From contig NZ_MRDL01000036.1 of NCBI RefSeq assembly GCF_002008365.1, positions 423,676 through 487,675 on the forward strand: DNA of 64,000 bases. The letters are read 5' to 3'. The position numbers and the translations under genes are program-made. Below the pieces are notes generated by a model. That model had not been told where the DNA came from. It saw only the letters and a list, made by a program, of their open reading frames with translations, and did not search any database. Positions 27,191-35,182 of this stretch are shown in pieces. How positions within the stretch are numbered: position 1 is the stretch's first letter; the number at the start of each line of letters is the position of its first letter. This DNA comes from Rhizobium leguminosarum bv. viciae USDA 2370. GTDB taxonomy: Bacteria > Pseudomonadota > Alphaproteobacteria > Rhizobiales > Rhizobiaceae.

Positions 27191-27216
27191 GAGGCGGACG
27201 TCGGACCGCCTCGTTC
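27191..27216 (+). terminator. probable terminator of the SH3 gene
   Basis: GAGGCGG pairs with CCGCCTC over an eight-base loop, then GTTCC. The T run is weak. Confidence 0.5.
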
Positions 27217-27350
27217 CGGGGCGCTTCTCCCTGCCTTAATCCCGCATCGGTTGATTTTTCTTAACGCTTTCCTCCGAAATATGATAAAATACTAATACGC
27301 CAAAGATCGGCGTAGCAGGGCGATCGGGGAGATCGCCAGAGGAGGAAATC

Positions 27351-27620
27351 ATGGAAGCCCTACTTCCGCTCATCACACAATTGATTGCCGGTGCAATCGG
27401 CGGCAACGCCGCGAGCGCCGCTTTGAAGCAGCAGGCGATCAACGTCGTCGCCCGTACGATCGCAGGTGCGATCGGCGGCGTTGCCGGCGGTATGCTGCTC
27501 AGCATGGTCGGTGGGGAAGCGGCTATGACCGGCCTGATCGCCGACGGCATCGGCGGCCTGATCGGCGGCGGCATTCTCTCGACGCTCGCCGGACTGGTCA
27601 TGGCACGGGCGCACAGGTAA
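27351..27620 (+). CDS. small glycine-zipper membrane protein, unknown function
   Basis: An 89-residue protein, hydrophobic throughout. It contains three glycine-rich repeats: IAGAIGGNAAS, IAGAIGGVAGG and DGIGGLIGGG. These suggest glycine-zipper helices that pack or oligomerise in the membrane. GAGGAGG lies just before the ATG. No known family is recognised. It is single, between the SH3 gene and a stretch of repeats and gene debris. Confidence 0.7.
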   Translation: MEALLPLITQLIAGAIGGNAASAALKQQAINVVARTIAGAIGGVAGGMLLSMVGGEAAMTGLIADGIGGLIGGGILSTLAGLVMARAHR

Positions 27621-27647
27621 AAAGGCCCGGCAGGCGTTTATCTCCAG

Positions 27648-27750
27648 CGCCGCGCGTCTTTTGAGACGCGCAAAGAACGCTGTAGCACTTTAAATTGCTG
27701 CATAATTTTATCCTTAAATCGATTTCGATTTAAGGAATTATGCAGTAGCC
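27648..27750. repeat. composite dispersed repeat
   Basis: The left half (CAGCGCCGCGCGTCTTTTGA, then GACGCGCAAAGAACGCTGTAG) is the reverse complement type of the element at 36446-36496. The right half is an imperfect palindrome, CTGCATAATTTTATCCTTAA to TTAAGGAATTATGCAG around ATCGATTTCGATT, like the element at 45551-45615. Confidence 0.65.
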
Positions 27751-27769
27751 GGCCGATTTCCTGAGGGTC

Positions 27770-27976
27770 TTATTCGGCGGCGATCACCGCCGGATAGACT
27801 TCCTTCATGTAATCGTTCATTTCGGAGATCGTCGACGGCGTGAAGCGGTACGGGCCGGTTTCGGAAACCGGGGTCACTTCCGCAGCCGAACCGGTGAGGA
27901 AGCACTCGCTAAAGCCGGGGAGTTCCTCCGGCAGGATCGCGCGTTCGATTACCTCGATGCTGCGGCGTTTTGCAGC
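27770..27976 (-). pseudogene. branched-chain aminotransferase remnant, C-terminal part
   Basis: Reading leftward, the frame gives AAKRRSIEVIERAILPEELP, then GFSECFLTGSAAEVTPVSET, and ends VYPAVIAAE before a stop. This matches the C terminus of IlvE-type aminotransferases. The frame has no start and meets a stop at its upstream end (27978-27980). Only about 70 of roughly 300 or more residues remain, so the gene is dead. The next piece of the same protein lies in the opposite orientation immediately to the right. Confidence 0.8.
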
Positions 27977-28039
27977 CTAGGCCACGCCGATGCTATGGTG
28001 CTCGATTATCGCGGCCAGGTCGCCGAAGCGACCGGCGCA
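27977..28039 (+). pseudogene. branched-chain aminotransferase remnant, middle part, inverted
   Basis: Reading rightward, the sequence gives LGHADAMVLDYRGQVAEATG, the conserved central segment of branched-chain aminotransferases that normally precedes the C-terminal piece by about 45 residues on the same strand. Here it is on the opposite strand and directly abuts it. Homology stops at once on both sides, and the residues needed for a protein are absent. Confidence 0.72.
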
Positions 28040-28300
28040 TCCCTAACTCCTCCGGCGCTTCACGCGCCATGCCTGTTGATTGTTGTCCCCATTACGTCTT
28101 ATCCACAGACGCAAGGGGAAATCGCGTGTTGCGTCGGAGTGCCAGACGGGCCTTAGTTTCCAGGAAGTGCCAGGGAAATGAGGAGACCGTGCGGGCCTCC
28201 CGCAGAGTTCGCGGAAGCTAACAGCCAAATTTATGTCAATAAAGCTGACATATCTTCGCGAAAGTTTCCCGCAGCGCGCGGAACGAGAAAGGAATGCCGA
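28040..28300. other. intergenic remnant upstream of marR
   Basis: No reading frame here resembles a protein. The stretch probably holds decayed sequence left from the aminotransferase rearrangement plus the marR promoter region. Confidence 0.5.
28232..28252. promoter_or_regulatory. probable MarR operator palindrome
   Basis: TATGTCA-N7-TGACATA is a perfect inverted repeat ending 48 bases before the marR GTG start, the size and place expected for an autoregulatory MarR site. Confidence 0.5.
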
Positions 28301-28792
28301 GTGTCACGACAGACCGGCCCGAAAGCAGGCAAGCCAGAGCCGCTGGGCACGCCGATGGAAGATACTGATATCATCGATTTCGAGATCATCGAGCTGTTCT
28401 TCTTCGCCTATCGCGACTTCGTTTCCGATCCGGATGCCATCCTCGAAAAGAGCGGCTTCGGCCGGGCGCACCATCGCGTCGTGCATTTCGTCAACCGCAA
28501 TCCCGGCATGACGGTGGCTGATCTTCTCGATACCTTGAAGATCACCAAGCAGAGCCTCGCAAGGGTGCTGAAACAGCTGATCGATTCAGGCTATATTCGC
28601 CAGGTGGCAGGTCCCGAGGACCGGCGGCAGCGCAAGCTTTATCCGACACAATCGGGACGAGAGCTGGCGCTTGCCCTTGCCGAGCCGCAATCGCGCCGCA
28701 TTGAGCGGGCATTCGAAGGGGCTTCTGCGGAGGTGCGGGAGGGCGTAAAAGCTTTCCTCAGCGGCATGCGGGACAGACAGAGGGCGGATTGA
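28301..28792 (+). CDS. MarR-family transcriptional regulator
   Basis: A 163-residue winged-helix regulator: VVHFVNRNPGMTVADLLDTLKITKQSLARVLKQLID is the recognition region, and VAGPEDRRQRKLYPT is the wing with the typical DxRxR signature. The GTG at 28301 is chosen because AAAGGA lies seven bases upstream. Its stop is directly followed by the response-regulator ATG. The ligand is unknown; the broken aminotransferase beside it may once have been its target. Confidence 0.86.
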   Translation: MSRQTGPKAGKPEPLGTPMEDTDIIDFEIIELFFFAYRDFVSDPDAILEKSGFGRAHHRVVHFVNRNPGMTVADLLDTLKITKQSLARVLKQLIDSGYIRQVAGPEDRRQRKLYPTQSGRELALALAEPQSRRIERAFEGASAEVREGVKAFLSGMRDRQRAD

Positions 28793-29494
28793 ATGGCGGT
28801 CAAGACAGGTATTTCCGACGATGCGGCGCATTTGCTGGTGGTCGATGACGACTCCCGTATCCGCGCGCTGCTCAATCGTTATCTCGCCGAGAACGGCTTC
28901 CGCGTCACCGTCGCCGCCGACGGCGCCGAGGCGCAGCGCAAGCTTGCGGGTCTCGATTTCGACCTGATCATCATGGATGTGATGATGCCGGGCGAATCCG
29001 GCATCGACGTCACCCGCGGGCTTCGCGCCATCAAGAACGTCCCGATCATCATGCTGACGGCGCTGGCAGAATCGGGCAACCGCATTGAAGGCCTCGAGGC
29101 GGGCGCCGACGACTATCTTTCCAAGCCCTTCGACCCGCGCGAACTGGTGCTGCGCATCAACAACATCCTGCGCCGCAACGCCGGCGGCGAGGGACCGAAG
29201 ATCGAACAAGTGATGTTCGGCCCCTACACCTTCTCGCTGACCCGCAAGGAGCTGAAGAAAGCCAGCGAGGTGATCCGGCTCACCGACCGCGAGCAGGAGA
29301 TCATGCTGCTCTTTGCACGGCGCGCCGGCGACACGATCCCCCGCCATGAACTGATCGGCAACGATACCGAAGTCGGCGAGCGGACGATCGACGTGCAGAT
29401 CAACCGGCTGCGGCGTAAGATCGAGGATGATCCCGCCAATCCCGTCTGGCTGCAGACCGTGCGCGGCATCGGATACAGGCTGAGCATCGACTAA
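28793..29494 (+). CDS. OmpR/PhoB-family response regulator
   Basis: A 233-residue protein. The receiver domain has acidic residues VVDDDSR, phospho-acceptor Asp in IIMDVMMPG and Lys in SKPFDP. The C-terminal winged helix (about 135-230) includes ERTIDVQINRLRRKIEDD and VRGIGYRL. The ATG directly follows the marR stop, so marR, this gene and the histidine kinase probably form one operon. Confidence 0.93.
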   Translation: MAVKTGISDDAAHLLVVDDDSRIRALLNRYLAENGFRVTVAADGAEAQRKLAGLDFDLIIMDVMMPGESGIDVTRGLRAIKNVPIIMLTALAESGNRIEGLEAGADDYLSKPFDPRELVLRINNILRRNAGGEGPKIEQVMFGPYTFSLTRKELKKASEVIRLTDREQEIMLLFARRAGDTIPRHELIGNDTEVGERTIDVQINRLRRKIEDDPANPVWLQTVRGIGYRLSID

Positions 29495-29518
29495 ACTCAA
29501 GGTTCGGGACCGGCGCTG

Positions 29519-30895
29519 ATGGTGACGATCGACAGCTTGCGGCGGGAAGACCGCACTTCTGCGCCGGGCTGGCGCTGGATCGTCCGGTGGCTGCGCCGCC
29601 GGCTGCCGACCGGACTTTACGCGCGCTCGCTGCTGATCATCATCATTCCGATGGTGCTCTTGCAATCCGTCGTCGCCGCCGTGTTCATGGAGCGCCACTG
29701 GCAAATGGTGACGGAGCGGCTGTCGCTTGCCGTCACCCGTGACATCGCCGCCATCATCGAAATCATCGAGACCTATCCGCAGAACTCGGACTATAGCGAG
29801 ATCATCCGCATCGCCCGCGACCAGCTCAGCCTGCAGATCTCGATCGAGCCGGACGGCGATTTGCCGCCGCCGCGCGTCAAGCCTTTCTTCTCGATTCTCG
29901 ATGGCATCCTCAGCGACGAGATCACCGACGAGATCCACCGGCCTTTCTGGATCGACACGGTCGGCAATTCAAACCTCGTCGAGATCCGCATCAAACTCGA
30001 CAACAAGATCCTGCGGGTGCTAACCAAACGCAGTCAGACCTATGCGTCGAACACCCATATCTTCATCGTTTGGATGGTTGGCACCTCGCTGGTGCTGATC
30101 GGCATCTCGATCCTCTTCCTGCGCGGGCAGATCCGACCGATCCTGACCTTGGCGCGCGCGGCCGAAAGCTTCGGTAAGGGGCAGAAGCCCGATAATTTCT
30201 ATCCGCGCGGCGCCGACGAGGTCAGGCGCGCCGGTCTTGCCTTCATTCTGATGCGGGAGCGAATCGAACGGCAGATCGAACAGCGCACCGCGATGCTCTC
30301 CGGCGTCAGCCATGACCTGCGCACCATCCTCACCCGCTTCAAGCTGCAACTGGCGCTGGCTGGCGACAATCCCGACCTGCATGGGCTGAACGATGACGTC
30401 AACGACATGCAAACCATGCTGGAGGCCTACATGGCCTTTGCACGCGGCGAGGTCGAAGAGGATGTCGGCGAGCTGAAACTCAGTGAGATCTTCGCGAAGC
30501 TGGAATCCGATTTCGCCCTGCACGGCAAAAAATTCAGCTATTCCATCGAAGGCGATGACGACATATCCGTCAGGCCGAACGCTTTCATGCGGCTCGTCAC
30601 CAACCTGGCCTCGAATGCGCGGCGTTATGCCAATAGGCTCGACATCGAAGCCAAGCACAACGCCAAATGGCTGACCGTCGTCTTCGACGATGATGGGCCG
30701 GGCATTCCTGAGAAGAACCGCGAGGACGTGTTCAAGCCATTCTTCCGGCTGGATACGGCGCGCAACCTGGATGCGTCGGGCACCGGCCTCGGCCTTGCGA
30801 TCGCCCGCGACATCGCCCGCAGCCACGGCGGCAATGTCACGCTCAGCGATAGCCCGCTCGGCGGACTGAGGGCAACGATCCGCATTCCGGCTTGA
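29519..30895 (+). CDS. EnvZ-type membrane sensor histidine kinase
   Basis: A 458-residue kinase, cognate to the preceding regulator. It has a membrane segment near residues 38-60 (LLIIIIPMVLLQSVVAAVF), a periplasmic domain of about 115 residues, and a second segment (IFIVWMVGTSLVLIGISILF). HAMP, the H-box SGVSHDLRTILTRFK, N-box NLASNARRYANR and G-box DDDGPGIPEKNREDVFKPFF follow. The signal is unknown. The gene starts 24 bases after the regulator. Confidence 0.93.
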   Translation: MVTIDSLRREDRTSAPGWRWIVRWLRRRLPTGLYARSLLIIIIPMVLLQSVVAAVFMERHWQMVTERLSLAVTRDIAAIIEIIETYPQNSDYSEIIRIARDQLSLQISIEPDGDLPPPRVKPFFSILDGILSDEITDEIHRPFWIDTVGNSNLVEIRIKLDNKILRVLTKRSQTYASNTHIFIVWMVGTSLVLIGISILFLRGQIRPILTLARAAESFGKGQKPDNFYPRGADEVRRAGLAFILMRERIERQIEQRTAMLSGVSHDLRTILTRFKLQLALAGDNPDLHGLNDDVNDMQTMLEAYMAFARGEVEEDVGELKLSEIFAKLESDFALHGKKFSYSIEGDDDISVRPNAFMRLVTNLASNARRYANRLDIEAKHNAKWLTVVFDDDGPGIPEKNREDVFKPFFRLDTARNLDASGTGLGLAIARDIARSHGGNVTLSDSPLGGLRATIRIPA

Positions 30896-31000
30896 AGGCA
30901 TGTCGCACAAAAATGTGCAGCGGTTTTGCGATAACGACATGCGGAAAAATAGAGACCCAAAGCGTACGGAGCGAATCTGAAAGATTGCGACGCGCTTTAG
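30896..31000. repeat. dispersed rhizobial repeat, copy 2 (inverted)
   Basis: GGCATGTCGCACAAAAATGT, then GCAGCGGTTTTGCGATAACGA and a distal GCGACGCGCTTTA: the same family as 25493-25566 in reverse orientation. It separates the converging kinase and HxlR genes. Confidence 0.6.
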
Positions 31001-31389
31001 ACGCCGGCGGCCGTCAGCTTCACGGCTTTGCGCGCATCGAAATCATCCAGGTGTTCGACGATCCAGCGCCAGAGCGTGACGACTTGCATGAGGAGGTCGC
31101 GTCCGAGCGGCGTCAACTCATATTCGACGCGCGGCGGCACTTCGGGATAGAGCGTGCGGATGATGAGGCCATCTCTTTCGAGGGTGCGCAGCGTCTGCGT
31201 CAGCACTTTCTGGCTGATGCCCTCGACCCTCTCCATAAGGCGTGAGAAGCGCAGGGGTGCGCCGGCATCGGAGAGTACGTGCAGGATGCGCAGCGGCCAT
31301 TTCGCCGCCGCCCGCTCGATCAGTTCACGGGCCCGCCCATCCTGTTCGTCCGTCATACTGCTGCAGAAATCGAAGATGTCACTGGTCAA
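30997..31389 (-). CDS. HxlR-family transcriptional regulator
   Basis: A 130-residue winged-helix regulator. The HxlR core is clear: AAAKWPLRILHVLSDAGAPLRFSRLMERVEGISQKVLTQTLRTLERDGLIIRTLYPEVPPRVEYELT (given here only as a region, residues about 27-93). I chose the TTG at 31389 because GAGG lies eight bases before it; the ATG at 31356 would shorten it by 11. It is divergent from an SDR gene that it probably controls. Confidence 0.84.
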   Translation of the reverse strand: MTSDIFDFCSSMTDEQDGRARELIERAAAKWPLRILHVLSDAGAPLRFSRLMERVEGISQKVLTQTLRTLERDGLIIRTLYPEVPPRVEYELTPLGRDLLMQVVTLWRWIVEHLDDFDARKAVKLTAAGV

Positions 31390-31407
31390 GTCAGTTACCT
31401 CAAGGTG

Positions 31408-31446
31408 TGTATAGATCGTCCGGGTACCTTCTTTCGATTGGATACA
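31408..31446. promoter_or_regulatory. possible HxlR operator between divergent genes
   Basis: An imperfect inverted repeat, TGTATAGATCG facing CGATTGGATACA over 16 bases, lies between hxlR and the SDR gene. Symmetry only; no known consensus. Confidence 0.3.
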
Positions 31447-31489
31447 ATAGACCATACATGAGCCGGGAACCAAAGCAGGAGGGTTTCCG

Positions 31490-32356
31490 ATGTTCAGAGT
31501 CTGGTTGATAACAGGGAGTTCGCGCGGTCTTGGCCGGGCGCTGGCCGAGGCGGTTTTGGCCTCCGGCGACAATTTGGTGGCAACTGCGCGCGATCCCGGC
31601 CAGCTTGCCGATCTTTCCGAGCGGTATGGCGATCAGGTCCTGACGCTGGCGCTTGACGTGACCGACGAGGTGGCGGCAGCGGCAGCAGTCGAGGCTGGTG
31701 TGAAGAGGTTCGGGCGCATCGACGTGCTCGTCAACAATGCCGGCTACGGCAATGTCGGCTCGATCGAGGATACCAGTCTTGCCGATTTCCGCGCCCAGAT
31801 CGAGACCAACCTCTTCGGCACCATCATCATGACCAAGGCGGTCATCGCCCTGATGCGCGGGCAGGGGGCGGGGCACATCATCCAGTTCTCATCGGTCGGC
31901 GGCCGGATCGGACCTGCCGGGCGCGGCGCCTATTCGGCGGCAAAATTCGGTGTCGAGGGCTTTTCCGAGGTGCTGTCGAAGGAGGTCGCGCCGTTCGGCA
32001 TCAGGGTGACGGTGATCGAGCCCGGCGGCTTCAGGACCGATTTCGCCGGCTCCTCGACGGTGCTTGCCGAAGGGCGGCGGGACTATGCGGACACGGTCGG
32101 CGCTACGGTGCGTTTCCAGCGTGAGTACGATGGTCGCCAGCCCGGCGATCCTGCCAGAGCGGCGGCAGTGGTCATCCACATCGCCGGTCTCGACGAGCCG
32201 CCGTTCCGGCTGCTGCTTGGCAGCGATGCGGTACGCAATGTCGAAAAGGCGGATGCCGCGCGTATCGAAGCCGATCGGATGTGGCGCACCGTGAGTGTCT
32301 CGACCGATTTTGATGCTGAGGCCGAGCCCATGCCCTGGGAAAAGAAGACCGGCTGA
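31490..32356 (+). CDS. short-chain dehydrogenase/reductase
   Basis: A 288-residue NAD(P)-dependent SDR. The cofactor motif TGSSRGLG is at residues 8-15, VNNAG follows, a catalytic Ser lies in FSSVGG, and the catalytic YSAAKFG follows. It is slightly longer than a classical SDR. The substrate is unknown. It is divergent from the HxlR regulator, a common pairing for redox- or aldehyde-responsive control, and is closed by a bidirectional terminator. Confidence 0.9.
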   Translation: MFRVWLITGSSRGLGRALAEAVLASGDNLVATARDPGQLADLSERYGDQVLTLALDVTDEVAAAAAVEAGVKRFGRIDVLVNNAGYGNVGSIEDTSLADFRAQIETNLFGTIIMTKAVIALMRGQGAGHIIQFSSVGGRIGPAGRGAYSAAKFGVEGFSEVLSKEVAPFGIRVTVIEPGGFRTDFAGSSTVLAEGRRDYADTVGATVRFQREYDGRQPGDPARAAAVVIHIAGLDEPPFRLLLGSDAVRNVEKADAARIEADRMWRTVSVSTDFDAEAEPMPWEKKTG

Positions 32357-32367
32357 CGCAGGCAAAA

Positions 32368-32393
32368 CAAAAGCGCCGCTGAAAAGCGGCGCT
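32368..32393. terminator. bidirectional terminator between the SDR and BA14K genes
   Basis: AAAGCGCCGCT pairs with AGCGGCGCTTT around GAAA. A on one side and T on the other let it work in both directions between two converging genes. Confidence 0.85.
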
Positions 32394-32416
32394 TTGCATC
32401 AGGGATATTCGACGAT

Positions 32417-32866
32417 TCAGCCGGCGGTGCAGAAGTGGCTGCGGCCGTCATTGCCGACATAGGTGCCGCTGCGCGGATCGAAGGAGCGGTAGCGGTAAGA
32501 GCAGTAACGCTCCCATTGCGGCGACCAGGGCTCCACCGCCGTGCGGACCGGCGCGTAATATTGCGGCTGATCGACATAGACGCGGCGGGGCGCGCGATAG
32601 ACCGGGGCGGGCTCGTAATAATCCGGCTCGTAGGCCGGGTCGATGTAGCGGCGTTCTTCGTAGACCGGACCGTTATTGGCGTTTGCGATGGCCGAACCGA
32701 CGATCAGGCCGGTGGCAAGGCCGACGGCGCCGCCGACCCACGCATCGTTGTTGCCGTGATTGCCGTGGCGCCAGTGGCGGTCGCGGGCCGACGCTTCACC
32801 GATGGCGGAAAGCGTGAGTGCGGCAGCGGTTGCCGTCATCAGAATGGTCTTGGCGAGCCTGTTCAT
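32417..32866 (-). CDS. BA14K-family lectin-like protein
   Basis: A 149-residue exported protein with a signal peptide (MNRLAKTILMTATAAALTLS, then AIGEASA), a glycine-rich membrane-like stretch (WVGGAVGLATGLIVGSAIANA), a Tyr/Pro-rich middle and the BA14K signature at the end (YCSYRYRSFDPRSGTYVGND, then GRSHFC). The Brucella homologue is an immunoreactive, lectin-like surface protein. The ATG at 32866 has AGGA nine bases upstream. Confidence 0.88.
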   Translation of the reverse strand: MNRLAKTILMTATAAALTLSAIGEASARDRHWRHGNHGNNDAWVGGAVGLATGLIVGSAIANANNGPVYEERRYIDPAYEPDYYEPAPVYRAPRRVYVDQPQYYAPVRTAVEPWSPQWERYCSYRYRSFDPRSGTYVGNDGRSHFCTAG

Positions 32867-32958
32867 AAGCATAAATCCTAATCCCGGGAACCGAACGCCG
32901 GCCCCTTTCTCGATGATGAGAGAAGTACAGATTTGTAGCTGAACGAAGGCTGAACGAC

Positions 32959-32981
32959 AAAACCCGGCATTGCTGCCGGGC
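32959..32981 (-). terminator. intrinsic terminator of the cold-shock gene
   Basis: On the minus strand, CCCGGCA pairs with TGCCGGG around GCAA, followed by TTTT. Confidence 0.85.
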
Positions 32982-33013
32982 TTCAACTCGAACTCGCCAG
33001 CCTTGTTAAGGGT

Positions 33014-33229
33014 TCAGCCCGCAATCTGCAGATTGACGGCTTTCGGGCCCTTGCCGCGGCGATCCGGCTCCGTGTCGAAGCTTACCTTCTGGTTTTCCGT
33101 CAGACCGGCCAGGCCGGAGGCCTGAACGGCAGAAATGTGAACGAAGATATCGGCGCCGCCCCGGTCCGGCTTGATGAAGCCGAAGCCTTTGTCGGTATTG
33201 AAGAATTTTACAGTGCCAGTCTCTGCCAT
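33014..33229 (-). CDS. cold-shock protein (CspA family)
   Basis: A 71-residue single cold-shock domain with RNP1-like KGFGFIKP and RNP2-like DIFVHIS, binding single-stranded RNA or DNA to melt secondary structure. It has its own terminator. About 490 bases upstream (33230-33716) hold no gene; the first 120 or so contain small hairpins (for example CTGCCCG...CGGGCAG at 33258-33280) that may belong to a structured leader. Confidence 0.95.
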   Translation of the reverse strand: MAETGTVKFFNTDKGFGFIKPDRGGADIFVHISAVQASGLAGLTENQKVSFDTEPDRRGKGPKAVNLQIAG

Positions 33230-33716
33230 GCCTCAGGTCCTTTTCTCTCTGCCCGCCATCCACACGGGCAGCATCATAGCATTGCCTCCTTGCGGGGAGG
33301 TGTTGGCAGGCAATTCTTGAAATGTGAGAAAAAGGTCCCCTCTACCTCGGCCTGTTCCAGGCAGGACTTTCGCCCGCCATTTTCGGAACCGGCTGACCGG
33401 AATATTAGCGTTCCCGGCGCGCAAATACTTAAGGACTTCCCATGCTCGCAAAATGCCCGAACGCGCTGAGAGTGCTGCGTTTAAAGGATTTTGGCAAGCA
33501 AAAGTTTTTTAACGTGTCGTTCCGGGCACACCCCTGCCGACATCCAATTTGCGAAAAAACGCAAAATTTCCTTCGCTGATAGGGAATGATTAACGTTTTA
33601 TATCGTCTGCAATATAAGTTCCGAGCAGATTTTCCCAAAAATGCAACGTGAACGCGTCTCTCGCGGCAAATGAATTTTTTTTCCGATGCGTGACTCACCC
33701 ATATTTGGACGCGTGT
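33230..33716. other. AT-rich intergenic region upstream of the cold-shock gene
   Basis: No protein-like frame. It contains possible leader hairpins near the cold-shock gene and AT-rich stretches (33590-33680) towards the DMT gene end. Nothing further can be named. Confidence 0.5.
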
Positions 33717-34607
33717 TCACGCGGCTGGCAAGCGCCGGCGGGTCAGTCCCGGCACGAGTTCGACTACAAGCATAGCGATAAACATTAGCGCGCAACCTGC
33801 ATAGCCTGTTACCGGCATCGTCTCGCCGAGCAGCAGGGCAGCGAGTGAGGCGCCAAAGAGTGCTTCGGAAGAAAGGAAGATCGCGGCCTGCGAGGGCGTC
33901 GTGTAGCGCTGGCCGATCACCTGCAGGACGAAAGCCACGCCCGAGGAGAAGATACCGACATAAAGGATCTCCGGCGCCGCGGCCCGTATCGCCGAAAGGC
34001 TGACCGGTTCGACAGCTGCGGCAACGGCCAGCGCACAGACTGCGGTGACGGCGAATTGCACCGCGGAGAGCGCGAGCGGCCTTCCGGTCTCCGAAACGGT
34101 CGTGCCGGCAAGGGTGATCTGGATCGCCCAGAAGACGGCGCAGACGACGGTCAGCAGATCGCCTGGGGTCAGTGCCGAGAGATGGCCGCCGGACAGAAGA
34201 TAGATGCCGGTGACCGCCATCAGCGCGCCCGGCCAGATGACCCAATGCGGGGCACGGCGCAGGAAGAACACGGCGATCAGCGGCACGAAGACCACATAGA
34301 GGCCGGTGATGAAGCTGGAATTCGTCACCGTCGTCGTATGCAGGCCGACCTGTTGTGTGGCCGCGCCGCCGAAAAGGGCAAGGCCGATCAGGATATAGAG
34401 CTTCGCATGGCGTGCGCTGGTCTTCTCCTTTGCCTTGCGCGCTTCGAAAAGGACGAAGGGCAGCACGGCCAGCGTGGCGACGGCAAAACGCAGGCCGATG
34501 AACCAGAAAGGGCCGATCGCCTTCATCGCCGTCGACTGCGCGACGAAGCCGCCGCCCCAAATGCCGGCTGCAAGCAATAGGAGGAGGTTCGCCTGAACGC
34601 GCGTCAT
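33717..34607 (-). CDS. DMT-superfamily (EamA) transporter
   Basis: A 296-residue protein with ten hydrophobic segments forming two EamA repeats: LLLLLAAGIWGGGFVAQSTA begins the first, GDLLTVVCAVFWAIQITLA the second. Such proteins export amino acids or metabolites; the substrate is unknown. The ATG at 34607 follows GAGGAC. It is divergent from the DUF3052 gene with about 100 bases between. Confidence 0.88.
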   Translation of the reverse strand: MTRVQANLLLLLAAGIWGGGFVAQSTAMKAIGPFWFIGLRFAVATLAVLPFVLFEARKAKEKTSARHAKLYILIGLALFGGAATQQVGLHTTTVTNSSFITGLYVVFVPLIAVFFLRRAPHWVIWPGALMAVTGIYLLSGGHLSALTPGDLLTVVCAVFWAIQITLAGTTVSETGRPLALSAVQFAVTAVCALAVAAAVEPVSLSAIRAAAPEILYVGIFSSGVAFVLQVIGQRYTTPSQAAIFLSSEALFGASLAALLLGETMPVTGYAGCALMFIAMLVVELVPGLTRRRLPAA

Positions 34608-34707
34608 GTCGTCCTCGATGGGGAAGGGAGATGTGCGCAAGCGGTTAGCAGTTGCGTTTCCTTTCGGCAAGGGTGAAGACTTCGTGCCGGTTGACGGAGG
34701 TGAAGGC

Positions 34708-35178
34708 ATGCGAGGCGAAGAACGGAAGCCGGCCGGCGACGTGGCCGCGCCCAGGGTGGTCGGCTATTCCGGCACGCCGCTCGTCAGGAAACTCGGCCTT
34801 GCACAGGGGCAGTCAGCCGCTCTTCTCGGCATTCCCGAAACGATCGGCGACATCAATGGTTTCGACGGTTTTGCTTCGGTCGTTCGGGCACTTCCGGAGA
34901 CGCCCGGACGCGTATTCGACTATGTGCATCTGTTTACGACAGAACGTGCGGCGCTGGACGCCATTGCGCCCGCGCTTTTCCGTGTCCTGAGGCCGGACGG
35001 GATGGTCTGGATATCATGGCCGAAGAAGAGCTCGAGGGTGCCGACTGATATCACCGAGGACGTGCTGCGGGAGGTTCTGCTTCCGATGGGCCTCGTCGAC
35101 ATCAAGGTCTGCGCCGTCGACGAAATCTGGTCCGGGTTGAAATTCGTCATCCGCAAAGAATTGCGCGGCGCGTTGTGA
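34708..35178 (+). CDS. DUF3052 protein
   Basis: A 156-residue protein with the family's opening GYSGTPLVRKLGLAQGQ, a Rossmann-like middle (VFDYVHLFTTERAALDAIAP) and WISWPKKSSRVPTDITEDVLRE near the C terminus. The function of DUF3052 is unknown. The ATG at 34708 is seven bases after GGAGG. It converges on the sugar dehydrogenase gene. Confidence 0.85.
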   Translation: MRGEERKPAGDVAAPRVVGYSGTPLVRKLGLAQGQSAALLGIPETIGDINGFDGFASVVRALPETPGRVFDYVHLFTTERAALDAIAPALFRVLRPDGMVWISWPKKSSRVPTDITEDVLREVLLPMGLVDIKVCAVDEIWSGLKFVIRKELRGAL

Positions 35179-35182
35179 CGTC

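Noticed and set aside
27648..28300. Possible insertion sequence or phage attachment site at the broken aminotransferase
   Set aside because: No transposase, target duplication or integrase is visible; only short palindromic repeats and gene remnants.
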